64,000 nucleotides of DNA, taken from positions 372,001-436,000 of the forward strand of contig NZ_JAPNTZ010000007.1 in assembly GCF_026626335.1 (NCBI RefSeq), in the 5' to 3' direction. The stretch is from Paractinoplanes pyxinae. GTDB lineage: Bacteria > Actinomycetota > Actinomycetes > Mycobacteriales > Micromonosporaceae. The notes under the pieces are model-generated. The model made no database searches and was not told where the DNA came from. It was given only the letters and a program-made list of their open reading frames with translations. The translations under genes were made by a program, and so were the position numbers. Positions 62,145 through 64,000 of the stretch are shown piece by piece. Every line of letters begins with the position of its first letter. The first letter of the stretch is position 1.

Positions 62145-63215
62145 CTACGAGGCCAGCCAGCGGTGCAACGTCGCCGCGCCGTCCCGGATCTTGCCGATCT
62201 CGACGTGCTCGTCGGGCGCGTGCGCCAGCAGCGGGTCGCCGGGGCCGTAGTTGAGGGCCGGGATGCCCAGCGCCGCGAACCGGGCCACGTCGGTCCAGCC
62301 CAGCTTGGCGGCCGGTTCGGCCCCGACGGCGGTCAGGAACTCGCGGGCCGGCGCGGCCGACAACCCGGGCAGTGCGCCCGGCGCCGAGTCGGTCAGTTCG
62401 ACCTCGTACCCCTCGAAGACCTCGTGCACGTGTTCGAGCGCCTGCTTCTCCGTACGGTCGGGAGCGAAGCGCATGTTGACTTCGATCACACACTCGTCGG
62501 GCACGACGTTCCCGGCCACGCCACCATGGATCTTGACCGCGTTCAGGCCCTCACGGTACGTGCAGCCGTCGATCGTGACCGTCCGCGCCCGGTAGTCCGA
62601 CAGCCGCCGCAGCACGTCACCCGCCGCGTGGATCGCGTTGACCCCGCGCCAGGCCCGGGCCGTGTGGGCCCGCCGGCCGGTGGTGCGCACCAGGGCGCGC
62701 AGGGTTCCCTGGCAGCCGGCCTCGACCACGCCGTACGTCGGTTCGAGCAGCACCGCGAAGTCGGCCAGCAGCCACTCGGGGTGGGCCTCGGCGACCAGGT
62801 TGAGCCCGTTGTACTTCGAGTCGATCTCTTCGGCCTCGTAGAACAGGAACGTGAGGTCGTAGCGCGGGTCGGGCAGCGTGGCCGCCAGGTGCAGGGCCAG
62901 CGCGACGCCGCTCTTCATGTCGGACGTGCCGCAGCCGTAGATCAGGTCGTCCACGACGGTCGACGGGAAGTTGTCGTTGATGGGCACGGTGTCCAGATGG
63001 CCGGCGAGGACGACGCGTTGTTCGCGCCCCAGATCCGTACGGGCCATGACGGTGTTGCCGAGCCGGTCCACGCTGAGATGGGACGCCTGGCGGAGCACTT
63101 CCTCCACGTTGCCGGCGATTGCCTGCTCTTGGCGGGAGACGGACTCGATGTCGACCAGGGTGCGGGTGAGCTCCACCGGGTCGACCAACACGTCCGGGGT
63201 AAGCGGGTTGGCCAT
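62145..63215 (-). CDS. dapE: Succinyl-diaminopimelate desuccinylase
   Basis: 356 residues from ATG 63215 (MANPLTPDVLVDP). M20 peptidase metal site: LAGHLDTVP (His, Asp), GCGTSDMKSGVAL (bridging Asp), FYEAEEIDSKYNG (catalytic Glu pair) and EVNMRFAPDRTE, with a late metal His in GDPLLAHAPDEHVEIG. It cleaves N-succinyl-LL-diaminopimelate in the DAP/lysine pathway. The gene is divergent from dapD, with 64 bp between starts, a natural pairing since DapD makes the succinylated precursor used earlier in the same pathway. Confidence 0.95.
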   Translation of the reverse strand: MANPLTPDVLVDPVELTRTLVDIESVSRQEQAIAGNVEEVLRQASHLSVDRLGNTVMARTDLGREQRVVLAGHLDTVPINDNFPSTVVDDLIYGCGTSDMKSGVALALHLAATLPDPRYDLTFLFYEAEEIDSKYNGLNLVAEAHPEWLLADFAVLLEPTYGVVEAGCQGTLRALVRTTGRRAHTARAWRGVNAIHAAGDVLRRLSDYRARTVTIDGCTYREGLNAVKIHGGVAGNVVPDECVIEVNMRFAPDRTEKQALEHVHEVFEGYEVELTDSAPGALPGLSAAPAREFLTAVGAEPAAKLGWTDVARFAALGIPALNYGPGDPLLAHAPDEHVEIGKIRDGAATLHRWLAS

Positions 63216-63279
63216 AGGCCGCACGATACCGGCCGATGGTGAATCACGATCAGGCTCAGGGTTTTAGTAGGGTTCGGCC

Positions 63280-64000
63280 GTGGATATCTCGACCTCCCCT
63301 GCCTGGGGCATCGGCCTCGCCACCGTCACCGCCGAGGGGCAGGTGCTCGACACCTGGTACCCCGAGGGCTTCCTCGGGCTGGGCGAGGCGCCCGCCGAGG
63401 CGCCGGTGCTGCCGGCCGGGCTGACCGGGCCCAAGGCGCTGCCCGGCCTGTCGACGGTCGAGGTGCGCGTCACGATCGCTTCGCTGGCCGACCCGATCAA
63501 GGACGCGTCGGACGCCTACCTGCGGCTGCACCTGCTCTCGCACCGCTTCGTGGTGCCGAACTCGCTCAACCTGGACGGCATCTTCGGCGCGCTGGCCAAC
63601 GTGGCCTGGACGTCGGCCGGCCCGTGCCCGGTCGACCGGGTCGATGAGCTGCGCTTTCTCGAGCGCGCGGCCGGCCGGCACCTGGCCGTCTTCGGCGTCG
63701 ACAAGTTCCCCCGCATGACCGACTACGTGGTGCCGTCGGGCGTCCGGATCGCCGACGCCGACCGGGTGCGGCTGGGCGCCCACCTGGCCTCGGGCACGAC
63801 GGTCATGCACGAGGGCTTCGCCAACTTCAACGCGGGCACGCTGGGCACATCGATGGTCGAGGGGCGCATCGTGCAGGGCGTCGTGGTGGGCGACAGCTCC
63901 GACATCGGGGCCGGGTCGTCCATCATGGGCACGCTGTCCGGCGGCGGGAAAGACAAGGTGCGCATCGGCGAGCGCAGCCTGCTCGGCGCGAACGCGGGCA
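63280..64000 (+). CDS. dapD: Tetrahydrodipicolinate N-succinyltransferase, 3' end outside window
   Basis: 240 codons are visible from GTG 63280; the frame is open at 64000. The product matches the actinobacterial DapD form: [49 protein letters not shown] and the left-handed beta-helix hexapeptide region ([57 protein letters not shown]). It succinylates tetrahydrodipicolinate. The missing part should be roughly 70-80 residues, including the rest of the helix. Confidence 0.95.
   Translation, partial: MDISTSPAWGIGLATVTAEGQVLDTWYPEGFLGLGEAPAEAPVLPAGLTGPKALPGLSTVEVRVTIASLADPIKDASDAYLRLHLLSHRFVVPNSLNLDGIFGALANVAWTSAGPCPVDRVDELRFLERAAGRHLAVFGVDKFPRMTDYVVPSGVRIADADRVRLGAHLASGTTVMHEGFANFNAGTLGTSMVEGRIVQGVVVGDSSDIGAGSSIMGTLSGGGKDKVRIGERSLLGANAG

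Overview
The window reads as chromosome of a high-GC actinobacterium, most likely Micromonosporaceae (Actinoplanes-like). Supporting signs are the very GC-rich third codon positions, many GTG starts, 4-bp start/stop overlaps, a WhiB7 regulator, a mycoredoxin, an AdnAB-type UvrD/RecB pair, MT0933-type antitoxins and the actinobacterial form of DapD. The genus is inference; I see no rRNA or ribosomal protein that would fix it.

Layout. 1-16.4 kb is a mixed metabolic and envelope region: 4-alpha-glucanotransferase malQ, two tandem MT0933-like antitoxins, a secreted DUF1800/DUF1501 pair, a spermidine-synthase-like protein, TerC coupled to a Cys-rich pentapeptide protein, a secreted lamin-tail protein, a TetR/SDR divergent pair with three matching operators, and a large secreted subtilase. 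16.5-23.1 kb carries the most intriguing locus: overlapping genes for STM4015, STM4014, STM4013, STM4012 and STM4011 families (leucine-rich protein, ATP-grasp, sulfatase/phosphatase-like hydrolase, two radical SAM enzymes), followed by a small protein and a DUF6745-type gene with an apparent frameshift. 23.1-24.8 kb is gene-poor and repeat-rich, bounded by two identical initiator tRNA genes in inverted orientation.

24.9-42.8 kb, with 51.7-59.1 kb, resembles the Mycobacterium tuberculosis Rv3193c-Rv3202c neighbourhood: UPF0182 membrane protein, PDZ/Lon-like protease, DUF2342 zincin, ABC1/UbiB-like kinase, whiB7, uvrD2, mycoredoxin, nudC, then adnB/adnA. whiB7 has a strong attenuator-like leader: a 95-codon upstream ORF, a 10-bp GC stem with a U7 tract, and a competing antiterminator pairing. 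A cluster of four DnaA-box 9-mers precedes a ThiF-like gene at 32.3 kb.

42.8-51.7 kb holds an M16 peptidase pair coupled to nudC, an Rrf2-regulated sulfonate-type ABC importer, small membrane proteins, a PlsC-like acyltransferase and a cold-shock protein. 59.1-64 kb has a LacI-type regulator, two adjacent LOG (TIGR00730) proteins, and divergent dapE/dapD of the succinylase lysine/DAP pathway; dapD runs off the right edge.

Most genes are ordinary housekeeping or family-level calls. The parts worth attention are the STM4011-4015 cluster, the whiB7 leader, the DnaA-box array, the inverted tRNA pair with its repeats, the three-site TetR operator and the repeat insert in AdnA.
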